A stretch of DNA of 16,708 bases from JBAYJT01 sp041664965 (GTDB taxonomy: Bacteria > Pseudomonadota > Gammaproteobacteria > UBA9339): positions 1 to 16,708 of the forward strand of contig JBAYJT010000034.1 in NCBI GenBank assembly GCA_041664965.1, given 5' to 3'. Shown here piece after piece: positions 1 to 6,824 of this stretch. The notes under the pieces are model-generated. The model was not told the DNA's origin. It saw nothing but the letters and a program-made list of their open reading frames with translations, and did no database searches. Within the stretch, counting starts at the first letter, position 1, and every line of letters begins with the position of its first letter. A program made the translations under genes and the position numbers.

Positions 1-18
1 AATTCTATATTCTATTCA

Positions 19-53
19 CCCAGCCCTGCGCTCGCTAGCTCGCTTAGGCTGGG
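19..53. repeat. GC-rich inverted repeat (hairpin) with a 21-nt loop
   Basis: CCCAGCC at 19-25 pairs perfectly with GGCTGGG at 47-53. The loop (26-46) is itself rich in GCTCGC/CTAGC and can fold further. No poly-T run follows directly. It may be part of a terminator for a gene outside the window or a REP-like extragenic palindrome; the sequence does not decide between these. Confidence 0.5.
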
Positions 54-65
54 CTATCTTATTTT

Positions 66-93
66 GCCACTTCGTGGCTGTTTAGTTGTTTTT
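66..93 (+). terminator. Possible intrinsic terminator
   Basis: GCCAC (66-70), loop TTC, GTGGC (74-78) form a tight 5-bp stem. A T-rich stretch follows (TGTTTAGTTGTTTTT). The stem is short and the T-tract is interrupted, so this is only a candidate. It would end a plus-strand transcript entering from before position 1. Confidence 0.35.
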
Positions 94-169
94 ATTAGAT
101 ACCTGGGGAGTTACAAACGACCAATTATGTATTTAATACAACCTTAATGATTTATTTTACAAATTGTGC

Positions 170-217
170 TATTATAGCGCTATTAATTTTAGACAATGAT
201 TTAAAACAATTTGGGAG
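170..217 (+). promoter_or_regulatory. Possible -10 box, dyad and ribosome binding site upstream of the first gene
   Basis: A -10-like TATTAT lies at 170-175 with no convincing -35 at the right distance. A 10-bp palindrome ATAGCGCTAT (174-183) overlaps it and could be an operator. The ribosome binding site GGGAG at 213-217 sits 6 nt before the ATG at 224 and supports that start. Confidence 0.35.
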
Positions 218-223
218 TATTTT

Positions 224-1192
224 ATGCAACAACAACTCTCTGTAGCTAGCGCACAAGTTCGTGAGAATATTCGGCTGGATTTTGAAATATTATTTACATT
301 TCTAGACGCAGTCCTAGCAGATTTTAGTACAGCCAAGGCTAGTGGATGCACGAAAATTGATGTAACAAAAAATTCACGTAATTTCTTCCCCTCGCTACTG
401 TTGTGCGTAGAAATGATGCAGGAGTTCTTAGAACATACGAACATGTTCCCTGAAGAATTAACAGAAGCAGTAAAAGAATTTAGTACTGAAATTAATAAAT
501 GGAAAAACCCAAATACCCATTCGCTAGAAGACGCAATAAACAAGATAATATCTTTTGAAACATCGCTTGAAAAGTGGAGTATGCCGAAACTTTATGAAGA
601 TACAACAACAACTAGTACATCTACTGCTGGTGGATCTTCCTCAGAATCTTCTATGATCGACCTTGAGTCACTTATGCCAAAACTTCATGAACATCTTGCA
701 ATATTGCTCATATTCATGGTTATGACCCGAAATGATTTTGCTAAGACTCTAGCTGGTGGAAAGAAAAATCTTAATTTTAAAACAGATCCACCTCCTTACC
801 TTTCTCTGCTATTAAGATGTGTAGATAGGATTTTGGAATTCTTAGACTATACAGAGCTTAAAGACATTCTCCCTAAAAAATTAACGGAAGAAGTGCTAGC
901 AATTAAGGCAGAAATTAGTAAATGGCAAGCCGCAAGTACCTATCCACTAGAAACTGCAGCAAACCACTTAAGGTCTGCTGGAGACAAGCTTACAGCATGC
1001 AAGATTTTATGCCATGAACACCTTGCTCCTTATCTGTATGATACTGCGAAGACCGCGAAAATTGCGCCTGCGAGTTCTTCGGGTATTACCACACCAAGCA
1101 CTTTATTTAGCCAACCACAAACGACGACGGGTACACCTACAACTCCTGCTAATGAAGCAGCTACACAAGAAAGCCCGCGGCCTAGTTCGTAA
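224..1192 (+). CDS. Unknown protein with two homologous helical repeats and a Ser/Thr/Pro-rich tail
   Basis: I do not recognise this 322-aa protein. It contains an internal duplication: residues about 10-126 align with about 147-270. The clearest matches are SLLLCVEMMQEFLEHT against SLLLRCVDRILEFLDYT, and LTEAVKEFSTEINKW against LTEEVLAIKAEISKW. Both copies are predicted mostly helical. A Thr/Ser linker (127-143) joins them, and residues about 280-322 form a disordered Ser/Thr/Pro/Gln tail. There is no signal peptide or clear membrane helix. GGGAG 6 nt before the ATG supports the start. Its stop codon lies 2 bp from the stop of convergent kdsA. Lack of a recognisable family, internal duplication and a polar unstructured C-terminus resemble secreted effectors of intracellular Legionellales, but no secretion signal is proven. 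It could equally be a lineage-specific cytosolic protein. Confidence 0.75.
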   Translation: MQQQLSVASAQVRENIRLDFEILFTFLDAVLADFSTAKASGCTKIDVTKNSRNFFPSLLLCVEMMQEFLEHTNMFPEELTEAVKEFSTEINKWKNPNTHSLEDAINKIISFETSLEKWSMPKLYEDTTTTSTSTAGGSSSESSMIDLESLMPKLHEHLAILLIFMVMTRNDFAKTLAGGKKNLNFKTDPPPYLSLLLRCVDRILEFLDYTELKDILPKKLTEEVLAIKAEISKWQAASTYPLETAANHLRSAGDKLTACKILCHEHLAPYLYDTAKTAKIAPASSSGITTPSTLFSQPQTTTGTPTTPANEAATQESPRPSS

Positions 1193-1194
1193 AA

Positions 1195-2007
1195 TTATAA
1201 ATTTTTGGCTATACCATCCAAATCACGCAAAATTTCGAGTAGCTCTGGCATTTTATCGAGCGGCCAGGAATTGGGACCATCGCTCAAGGCTTTATCTGGG
1301 TTGGGATGAGTTTCCATAAAAATACCAGCTATACCAACAGCTACAGCGGCGCGGGCCAGAACGGGAATAAATTCGCGCTGTCCACCGGTGGCGTTACCAA
1401 GTCCCCCAGGAAGCTGCACGGCATGTGTTACATCACAAATCACAGGGCAATTAGTGTCGCGCATAATAGCTAAAGATCGCATATCAACAACTAGATTATT
1501 ATAGCCAAAAGAAAAACCTCTCTCACAAACCATGATTTGCTCATTGCCCACGGCGCGCGCTTTGGCAACAACATTTTTCATTTCCCAGGGCGATAAAAAT
1601 TGGCCTTTCTTAATATTTACCGGCTTATTTTGCTTAGCTACGCGCTGAATAAAATTGGTTTGGCGACACAAAAAGGCTGGTGTTTGCAAGGCATCGACTA
1701 CGGAAGAAACTTCTTCTAAAGGCGTATCTTCGTGTACATCAACCAAAATAGGAACACCCATTTTGGTCTTTACTAATTCTAAAATCTTGAGGCTTTTTTC
1801 TAAGCCTAAACCACGAAAACTCTCATGCGAAGAACGATTAGCCTTATCAAAAGAACTTTTATAAATAAAATTCATGCCCAAATGTGTGGTGATTTCTTTA
1901 AGTTTCCCTGCTGTATCCATGGCAAGCTGCTCTGATTCGAGCACACAAGGGCCTGCTATCAGAAATAGCGGCTTATCCATACCAATTTCAAAATTAGAAA
2001 GACGCAT
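1195..2007 (-). CDS. kdsA: 3-deoxy-8-phosphooctulonate (KDO-8-P) synthase, metal-dependent type
   Basis: Cytosolic enzyme condensing phosphoenolpyruvate with D-arabinose 5-phosphate to KDO-8-phosphate, the committed step to the KDO sugar of lipid A-core LPS. The 270-aa length fits the family. The TIM-barrel family motifs are clear: GPCVLES (19-25), KSSFDKANRSS (50-60), CRQTNF (114-119), NIKKGQF (131-137), CDVTHAVQ (191-198) and METHP (231-235). Cys21 stands where the metal-independent E. coli type has Asn. With His195, Glu232 and Asp243 it gives the four metal ligands of the metal-dependent class. The ATG at 2007 has GAGG 5 nt upstream (2013-2016). The usual neighbours pyrG and eno are not here. 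The gene follows the epimerase in the same orientation, separated by element A. The spacer to the convergent 224-1192 gene is 2 bp, so no separate terminator fits between them. Confidence 0.96.
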   Translation of the reverse strand: MRLSNFEIGMDKPLFLIAGPCVLESEQLAMDTAGKLKEITTHLGMNFIYKSSFDKANRSSHESFRGLGLEKSLKILELVKTKMGVPILVDVHEDTPLEEVSSVVDALQTPAFLCRQTNFIQRVAKQNKPVNIKKGQFLSPWEMKNVVAKARAVGNEQIMVCERGFSFGYNNLVVDMRSLAIMRDTNCPVICDVTHAVQLPGGLGNATGGQREFIPVLARAAVAVGIAGIFMETHPNPDKALSDGPNSWPLDKMPELLEILRDLDGIAKNL

Positions 2008-2034
2008 AACGACCTCATTTTAATCAATTTAATC

Positions 2035-2213
2035 AATTATGAATTGTGAATTATGAATGATGAACTTTTTGGAATTCAATCTACTAGAACTTGCTATGAA
2101 CAAACATAGAAACTTGCAAAACCCAACTTCAATTTATAACATATTGATTTATAAGGAATTGTTATAGACATGTTTTTCTATAATTCATAATTTATAATTC
2201 ACAATTCATAATT
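2035..2213. repeat. Intergenic repeat element A (179 bp, terminal inverted repeats, 42-bp core)
   Basis: The ends are a perfect 20-bp terminal inverted repeat: AATTATGAATTGTGAATTAT at 2035-2054 is the reverse complement of 2194-2213, and the variant GTG is matched by CAC at the other end. The conserved 42-bp core is at 2136-2177, starting ATAAC, containing TTGATTTATA and ending TAGACATGTTTTT. A small hairpin (CTATG 2094-2098, CATAG 2105-2109) lies inside. The element fills the kdsA-epimerase spacer almost completely, ending 3 bp from the epimerase stop and 27 bp from the kdsA start. It encodes no protein, and no target-site duplication is obvious. Confidence 0.85.
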
Positions 2214-2216
2214 TTC

Positions 2217-3137
2217 TCAAACCCAAAGTTTCAAAATCGCACTTTCGCTAGAATGCGACTTAAGCCATCTTACACCAAATACAGAGTTTAACGCATTGGG
2301 AAAACTCATCCACGGTTCCACACAAACAAACGGCTGATCGCTCGGGCTATAAACCTGTACATAAGAAAACATATTTTTATCTACTTTACCGGTCACTTCC
2401 ATATTAAGTTTCAAAGCATCTGGATATTGCAGCGTAATAACCTTATGATCACCCAAAATCACTAGTTGCTCATGTACACGTGAATCTGTAACTGCAATCG
2501 GCAGTGGAAAAAGTGGGTCTTCACCAACAATATCCGTCAAACGCTCGTTATAACGTAAATGGCGCACAGGGCGATAATTTAAAAGGATTCTTTCTTTACC
2601 CTGACCTACCGAAGGCGTTAAAAAATAAGGATGAAAACCAGCGTAATACGGCATAGCATTAGAACCAGTGTTGGTGTAAGTTTGCTCACAAATTAGCGAA
2701 TTTCGTGCAATTTTGTAAGTAAGTTCAATATCAAAATTAAACGGATAGACTTCACGCGTGGCAGAATTGTCGGTGAAACCTAAAGTAATCTGATCCTTGT
2801 TTTTCATGTCCCTCACTTGCCACGGCATTCTTGAGGAAAAGCCATGAATTGGCAGATTATAAATGCGCCCATCATAAAGATAATCGCCTTCCTTGCCTTG
2901 TCTCTCAATGCGAGCGCAAATAGGAAATATAAACGGCCAACCGCCTGGCAAATCTAAGCTTTTCGGATCCCAAAAATATTCATGCTGAAACAAAAGTTCG
3001 CGCTCTTTGCCAGCTTGAGTCATTATTAAGGACGAACCAACTCCGCCCTTCGCCGGCACAAAGCTCATGCGCGTTCCACCATCTGAACTCGCGATAGTGT
3101 AAACATCTAAACCATTTTGTTTGCTGCGTTCTGCCAT
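2217..3137 (-). CDS. Aldose 1-epimerase (galactose mutarotase-like) family protein
   Basis: Probably interconverts alpha and beta anomers of a hexose or hexose phosphate in the cytosol; the true substrate cannot be read from sequence. The beta-sandwich epimerase family is recognised by GWPFIFPICARI (67-78), the HGF motif with His98, GFHPYF with the second catalytic His169, and CVEPWMSFPNA with the catalytic base Glu274. I chose the ATG at 3137 (306 aa) because AGG (3144-3146, complement) lies 6 nt upstream. An in-frame TTG two codons earlier (3143) would overlap the spacing region. There is no signal peptide. It lies upstream of kdsA in the same direction, so the two may share a transcript running through element A. 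Assignment to the family is firm; the gene name (galM or yeaD-like) is not. Confidence 0.88.
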   Translation of the reverse strand: MAERSKQNGLDVYTIASSDGGTRMSFVPAKGGVGSSLIMTQAGKERELLFQHEYFWDPKSLDLPGGWPFIFPICARIERQGKEGDYLYDGRIYNLPIHGFSSRMPWQVRDMKNKDQITLGFTDNSATREVYPFNFDIELTYKIARNSLICEQTYTNTGSNAMPYYAGFHPYFLTPSVGQGKERILLNYRPVRHLRYNERLTDIVGEDPLFPLPIAVTDSRVHEQLVILGDHKVITLQYPDALKLNMEVTGKVDKNMFSYVQVYSPSDQPFVCVEPWMSFPNALNSVFGVRWLKSHSSESAILKLWV

Positions 3138-3153
3138 AAACAACCTAAAGAAT

Positions 3154-3297
3154 AATTATGAATTATGAATGATGAATTATAAATTATGTAGGAAAGATAT
3201 GAAACTGAATTTAAAAATATAACCAATTGATTTATAAAGAAAACCTATAGACATGTTTTTGAAAAGAGACTAGATTTATAATTCAAAATTCATAATT
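3154..3297. repeat. Intergenic repeat element B (144 bp, same family as element A)
   Basis: The left array at 3154-3188 starts AATTATGAATTATGAATGAT. The right array at 3278-3297, read as the complement, begins AATTATGAATTTTGAATTAT, giving an imperfect inverted terminal repeat. The 42-bp core is at 3219-3260 in the same orientation as in element A, with identical core length and both conserved ends. It begins 17 bp upstream of the epimerase ATG and lies between the divergent epimerase and toxin-antitoxin genes. Confidence 0.82.
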
Positions 3298-3343
3298 GTT
3301 TCACCCCACCCCACTTCCAGTGTACCAAGATAAACATTTTAGC

Positions 3344-3370
3344 GCAATACAGTAAAAAACACGGTATTGC
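3344..3370. promoter_or_regulatory. Perfect 7-bp inverted repeat before the toxin-antitoxin promoter
   Basis: GCAATAC (3344-3350) and GTATTGC (3364-3370) are exact inverted copies with a 13-nt loop. A T-rich run (ATTTTTTT) starts 5 nt later on the plus strand. It could be an intrinsic terminator that insulates the toxin-antitoxin operon, or a distal operator. The repeat is certain; its function is not. Confidence 0.4.
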
Positions 3371-3411
3371 CAGTTATTTTTTTGCTGACAAAATAATAAT
3401 CTGAAAGTTTA

Positions 3412-3448
3412 TTTACAAAAACGTAGCCTTCACGCTACAATACAAAGG
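3412..3448 (+). promoter_or_regulatory. Toxin-antitoxin promoter with overlapping operator-like dyad
   Basis: -35 TTTACA (3412-3417), 18-bp spacer and -10 TACAAT (3436-3441) resemble a sigma70 promoter. An inverted repeat GTAGC (3423-3427) / GCTAC (3434-3438) with a 6-nt loop covers the spacer and the first bases of the -10 box. That is where an autorepressing antitoxin would bind. AAAGG at 3444-3448 lies 10 nt before the toxin ATG. Confidence 0.6.
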
Positions 3449-3458
3449 CTTTAAAATT

Positions 3459-3782
3459 ATGCTAAAAACTTTAAAGTTTTATCGCACCGAAAGTGGAAAA
3501 ATACCTTTTACAAGATGGTTCGACAAATTAGATATTCAAACAAGGATTCGAATAAGACAGCGTCTGGATAGACTTACACTGGGTCAAATGGGTGATCACA
3601 AGATACTTCACCAAGGATTAATCGAACTACGACTACATTTTGGAGCTGGTTATCGAATATATTTTACAGAACGCAGAAACAATATTGTTTTACTGCTATT
3701 AGGCGGAAATAAAAGCTCACAAAAAAGGGATATCGAAAACGCATATAACCACATGCAAGATTATAGAAATATAGAGGAATAA
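3459..3782 (+). CDS. RelE/HigB-family toxin of a type II toxin-antitoxin pair
   Basis: This 107-aa protein fits the 'addiction module killer protein' group of the RelE/ParE/HigB superfamily, whose members are typically ribosome-associated mRNA endonucleases, or gyrase poisons in the ParE branch. Diagnostic segments are the N-terminal FYRTESGKIPF, the central ELRLHFGAGYRIYF (about 57-70) and the C-terminal LLLLGGNKSSQKRDIENA (about 78-95). The last two are the hallmark strands and helix of this subgroup, whose members usually run 95-115 aa, so the gene appears full length. The toxin comes first and the antitoxin starts 4 bp after its stop codon, the usual order for this subgroup. Expression is probably autoregulated through the dyad at 3423-3438. 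The group assignment is strong; the cellular target is unproven. Confidence 0.9.
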   Translation: MLKTLKFYRTESGKIPFTRWFDKLDIQTRIRIRQRLDRLTLGQMGDHKILHQGLIELRLHFGAGYRIYFTERRNNIVLLLLGGNKSSQKRDIENAYNHMQDYRNIEE

Positions 3783-3786
3783 TCCA

Positions 3787-4128
3787 ATGCCCCTGAAAAC
3801 ATCTACTAAAAAAACAAAAAACATAACCAGAACAGCTGATTATCATGAGTGGCTAATTAATTCTTTACGCAGTAATCCCAAAGAGGCCGAGATGTATTTG
3901 CAGGCCGCTTTCGAAGAATATCAAACGGATAACAACACAGAAGCATTATTACTGGCCATGCGAAATGTAGCTGAAGCCCGCGGCGGAATTAGCAAACTCT
4001 CCAAACAAACCAAACTAAATCGCGAAAGCCTGTACAAAACTTTATCGGCTCGTGGCAATCCAAAGTTACAAACTTTTGGAGTATTGTTAAATGCGCTTGG
4101 ATTTCGTCTATCAATACAAGCATGCTAA
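3787..4128 (+). CDS. HigA-like helix-turn-helix antitoxin
   Basis: 113-aa antitoxin of the 'putative addiction module antidote' group. It neutralises the preceding toxin by direct binding and is expected to repress the operon. A basic N-terminus and the motif HEWLINSLRSNPKEAEMYLQAAFEE (about 19-43, helical) are followed by the DNA-binding segment ARGGISKLSKQTKLNRESLYKTLS (about 59-83), a helix-turn-helix. The typical ending GNPKLQTFGVLLNALGFRLSI follows. GAGG at 3774-3777, inside the end of the toxin gene, lies 9 nt before the ATG, so translation of the pair is probably coupled. Both partners are intact with no frameshift, so the module may be functional. Confidence 0.9.
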   Translation: MPLKTSTKKTKNITRTADYHEWLINSLRSNPKEAEMYLQAAFEEYQTDNNTEALLLAMRNVAEARGGISKLSKQTKLNRESLYKTLSARGNPKLQTFGVLLNALGFRLSIQAC

Positions 4129-4159
4129 AGCGAAATAGTCGAAGAAAACTGGTAAAATC

Positions 4160-6787
4160 ATGATCTCCACACCTTGGCAAACTCTTGACCAGAAATTTAC
4201 ACTAGTCTTAACCCCAAACAACAGGCTGACACTCCATTTAGGCTCTCTAAGTACTGGAAATCCATCAATTCTACCTTTTTCCATTTGGCTTACTAATTTA
4301 AGCAAAGAACTGCCTGGTATTACTTATTTACCCCCCGAACCAGAACTATTCATATGGCAAGATATTATTGAAAAATCTAGTTTTAATGACGCCTTGATCA
4401 ACATTTCTTTTCTAGCCGAAAAAAGCCAAGAAGCTTGGGATTTTCTCGTTAAAAATCAAATCACTATAGAAGAAGTTAAAGCACTTGCCAACAATGAAAA
4501 TCAATACGCTTTCATCGCTTGGGCGGAAGAATTTACACGGCGTAAACTAGAAAAGAATTTCGTAGAAACCGCGTCTCTGGCTACTGTCATCACAGAAGCT
4601 TTAGAAAAAAAAGAAGTTAATATAATACAAAAAAACATCTTTTTAGTTGGATTTGATTACCTACCGCCGCTTTGGAGATCACTTTGTGAAATTTTACAAA
4701 AACACGATTATCAAATTACAGAAATCGATCCACAATCCAATGCAGATATTGCTTCCCCACGTGTCTTAAGTTTCTCCGATTCCAAAGAAGAAATCCTCAC
4801 TATGGCGCGCTGGGCTAAAGCTACGATCGAAAAAAATCCCGAAATTAACATTGGCTGCATTGTCCCGAAGCTTTCTTTCTATCAAGACGAAATAAAGGCT
4901 ATTTTAGGCGAAGTTTTTCCAGATCCCTCTTCTTATAACATATCACTTGGAAAGCCGCTTGGGACTTATCCACTAATCACGGCAATACTTAAAATTCTTT
5001 CTCTTGGTAACAAAGAATATCTAGAACTAGAGGAAATTTTATTACAGACGCGATTACTAGAGACGCGATTAATCGCGTCTCTACTGGAAGATATCTTACG
5101 TAAATCTAAAAAACGGAAATTCACGTGGAAAGAACTTTTTTCACTTTCGTCCCAAAACCCCTCTACCTCTAAAAATCCGGATGGTTTACCACAAGAAAAC
5201 CCAGAAAAACATGTCTACGCGAATTCTTTATTTTTCAATGAGTTGCAAAATCAAATGCAATTCTTGTTATCTAACCGCCATAAAAAACTCCCGCCCAGCG
5301 CTTGGATACAAATTTTCCGTGATTTAATCGCGTCTTCCCCCCTCAACAGCGAAGAGTTTCAAGTTGTAAAACGATGGAATCAGCTTCTAGATAGCTTTGC
5401 CGAATATGATTCGATTATGCCGCTTTTATCTTATGGGGAAGCCGTTTCTTCTATTAAATATCTCGCTATGAAAACTCAGTTTCAGCCCGAGCAACCAAAA
5501 GATGCGAAACTACAGATTTTAGGCGCGCTGGAGGCTGCTGGCATTAACTTTGATAAGATTTGGCTTTTAGGAATGGATGAAGAAAGCTGGCCGGCTGGCG
5601 CTCACCCTAATCAATTTTTAGCTTTACACTTACAAAAAAAACAAATTTTCGGACACGCCAGTTTGGAGCAAGAATGGCAATTTGCTGAAAAATTAACGGG
5701 ACGTTTCTTGCGAAGCAGCTCAGAAATTATCGTAAGCTACACTAATGTAGACGAGGAACGTGAACTCCAAGTCAGCCACTTTTTTCGGGACTCTACAAAA
5801 ATTACTTCAGAAGAACTAACCTTAAGCCCATTCCAATCGCGTCGTGAAGCAATTTATGCTAAACGTAATACCATTGAGGCTTTGTCAACAAATGCTCCCC
5901 CTGTAGCTCCAGACGAAAAAATTTCTGGCGGCGAGAGAATCTTAAGCAATCAAGCCGCCTGCCCTTTCCGCGCTTTCGCCGAACACCGCTTGCATGCTAA
6001 AGAATTGGAAGAACCAGAATTTGGCATAAGTAAACTCACACGTGGTCAGCTCATTCATAAAATTTTAGAAAGCATTTGGCGTGAACTAAACACACAAAAA
6101 AAATTAATTCAGCTTAGCGATCCAGAGCTGAAAAATTTAGTGGGAACACGTACAGAAAGAGCCCTGGAAGCTTATTCTCACAAAGAAGAATATTCAGAAA
6201 ACATGGCTTTCCTAGAAAATGAGTTTATCTGTCTAACGCGATTAATCACTTTTTGGTTAGGACACGAAAAACTGCGTCCAGACTTTAATATTCATAGTCT
6301 AGAAACCAAAACTACGCTTAAGCTAGATGAACTTACGTTAAATTTACGCATCGATCGCATCGACCGCTTAAGCGATGGCAGCCTTGTTATCATCGATTAT
6401 AAAACTGGCAAAAATATCCCAGGAAGCGAAGCTTATTGGCGTGACTGGCAAGACGAGCGCCCTACTTCTGCTCAACTCCCGCTTTATTCCTTAGCCATCA
6501 ACGAAGCCGCCACGGGACTTCTTATCGGCAAAATAAATTTAAACAATATGGGTTTTGTCGGCGTAACACAACATGCAAGCGAGATTAAAGCAGTTTATGA
6601 TTTAGAAAAATTATACAAAAAAGATGGTTTTGAACATTTAACCTGGCTGCAAGTTAAGAAAAAATGGCAAGAAACTTTAACCAATCTCGCCAAAGACTTC
6701 CTTTCTGGCAAAGCTGAAGTAAATCCCAAAGACGGCGCAAAAACATGCCAGATGTGCCATTTGGCGATGCTGTGTCGTGTAGAATAA
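4160..6787 (+). CDS. AddB-like PD-(D/E)XK nuclease, probable DNA repair protein with Fe-S cluster
   Basis: 875-aa protein resembling the AddB/RexB half of the AddAB helicase-nuclease and the gamma/betaproteobacterial 'probable DNA repair protein' family. The N-terminal about 580 residues look like a helicase fold without a usable Walker A motif (LVLTPNNRLTLHL, about 15-27). The C-terminal nuclease domain has GQLIH with His633, acidic residues Asp732/Asp735 in RIDRID, and the core IDYKTGK with Asp746 and Lys748. Cys601 plus C863-x2-C866-x5-C872 match the four-cysteine iron-sulfur staple of AddB. It should cut DNA during end processing. No AddA or UvrD-type partner is in the window. The ribosome binding site is weak (ACTGG). 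Residues about 295-365 are unusual: a 26-bp perfect palindrome (5058-5083) and a copy of the intergenic repeat core (5206-5247) lie in frame in a low-complexity linker. Confidence 0.85.
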   Translation: MISTPWQTLDQKFTLVLTPNNRLTLHLGSLSTGNPSILPFSIWLTNLSKELPGITYLPPEPELFIWQDIIEKSSFNDALINISFLAEKSQEAWDFLVKNQITIEEVKALANNENQYAFIAWAEEFTRRKLEKNFVETASLATVITEALEKKEVNIIQKNIFLVGFDYLPPLWRSLCEILQKHDYQITEIDPQSNADIASPRVLSFSDSKEEILTMARWAKATIEKNPEINIGCIVPKLSFYQDEIKAILGEVFPDPSSYNISLGKPLGTYPLITAILKILSLGNKEYLELEEILLQTRLLETRLIASLLEDILRKSKKRKFTWKELFSLSSQNPSTSKNPDGLPQENPEKHVYANSLFFNELQNQMQFLLSNRHKKLPPSAWIQIFRDLIASSPLNSEEFQVVKRWNQLLDSFAEYDSIMPLLSYGEAVSSIKYLAMKTQFQPEQPKDAKLQILGALEAAGINFDKIWLLGMDEESWPAGAHPNQFLALHLQKKQIFGHASLEQEWQFAEKLTGRFLRSSSEIIVSYTNVDEERELQVSHFFRDSTKITSEELTLSPFQSRREAIYAKRNTIEALSTNAPPVAPDEKISGGERILSNQAACPFRAFAEHRLHAKELEEPEFGISKLTRGQLIHKILESIWRELNTQKKLIQLSDPELKNLVGTRTERALEAYSHKEEYSENMAFLENEFICLTRLITFWLGHEKLRPDFNIHSLETKTTLKLDELTLNLRIDRIDRLSDGSLVIIDYKTGKNIPGSEAYWRDWQDERPTSAQLPLYSLAINEAATGLLIGKINLNNMGFVGVTQHASEIKAVYDLEKLYKKDGFEHLTWLQVKKKWQETLTNLAKDFLSGKAEVNPKDGAKTCQMCHLAMLCRVE
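5046..5083. repeat. 26-bp perfect palindrome with adjacent direct copy, inside the nuclease gene
   Basis: Positions 5058-5083 form a perfect palindrome built on AGACGCGATT/AATCGCGTCT. The same AGACGCGATTA also occurs just before it at 5046-5056. The open reading frame is kept, giving the repetitive peptide QTRLLETRLIASLL (residues about 296-309). Shorter related strings in the same gene are TTAATCGCGTCT (5324-5335) and ACGCGATTAATC around 6236-6247. Confidence 0.85.
5206..5247. repeat. Copy of the 42-bp intergenic repeat core inside the nuclease ORF
   Basis: AAAAACATGTCTAC (5206-5219) is identical to the end of the core in elements C and D. Over the full 42 bp this copy keeps 24 of the 29 positions that are invariant in A-D, and 31 of 42 bases of element C, with no gap. 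It lacks the TTCATAATT arrays. It encodes residues about 349-363 of the nuclease in frame. Confidence 0.75.
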
Positions 6788-6824
6788 CAGAACCCAGAAC
6801 CGAGCTATCAATTGTTCAATTCTT

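Noticed and set aside
143..162. PmrA-type box (CTTAAT repeats) upstream of the first gene
   Set aside because: Only the first half-site CTTAAT matches; the second half and spacing do not fit the Legionella consensus well enough.
172..543. Long reverse-strand open frame opposite the first gene
   Set aside because: It is a mirror of a gene with good ribosome binding site and internal protein repeats; its translation shows no domain or start signal.
2093..2110. Small hairpin in element A as a transcription terminator
   Set aside because: The stem is 5 bp and AT-rich with no T-run; it is not shared by the other elements.
3137..3143. TTG start two codons upstream for the epimerase
   Set aside because: The ribosome binding site spacing fits ATG 3137 (6 nt) and would be 0 nt from the TTG.
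5058..5083. Cyanobacterial origin of the whole window
   Set aside because: The palindrome and AT arrays recall cyanobacterial repeats, but the gene set (BepA-like protease, class A PBP1A, gamma/beta-type AddB-like protein) points to Gammaproteobacteria.
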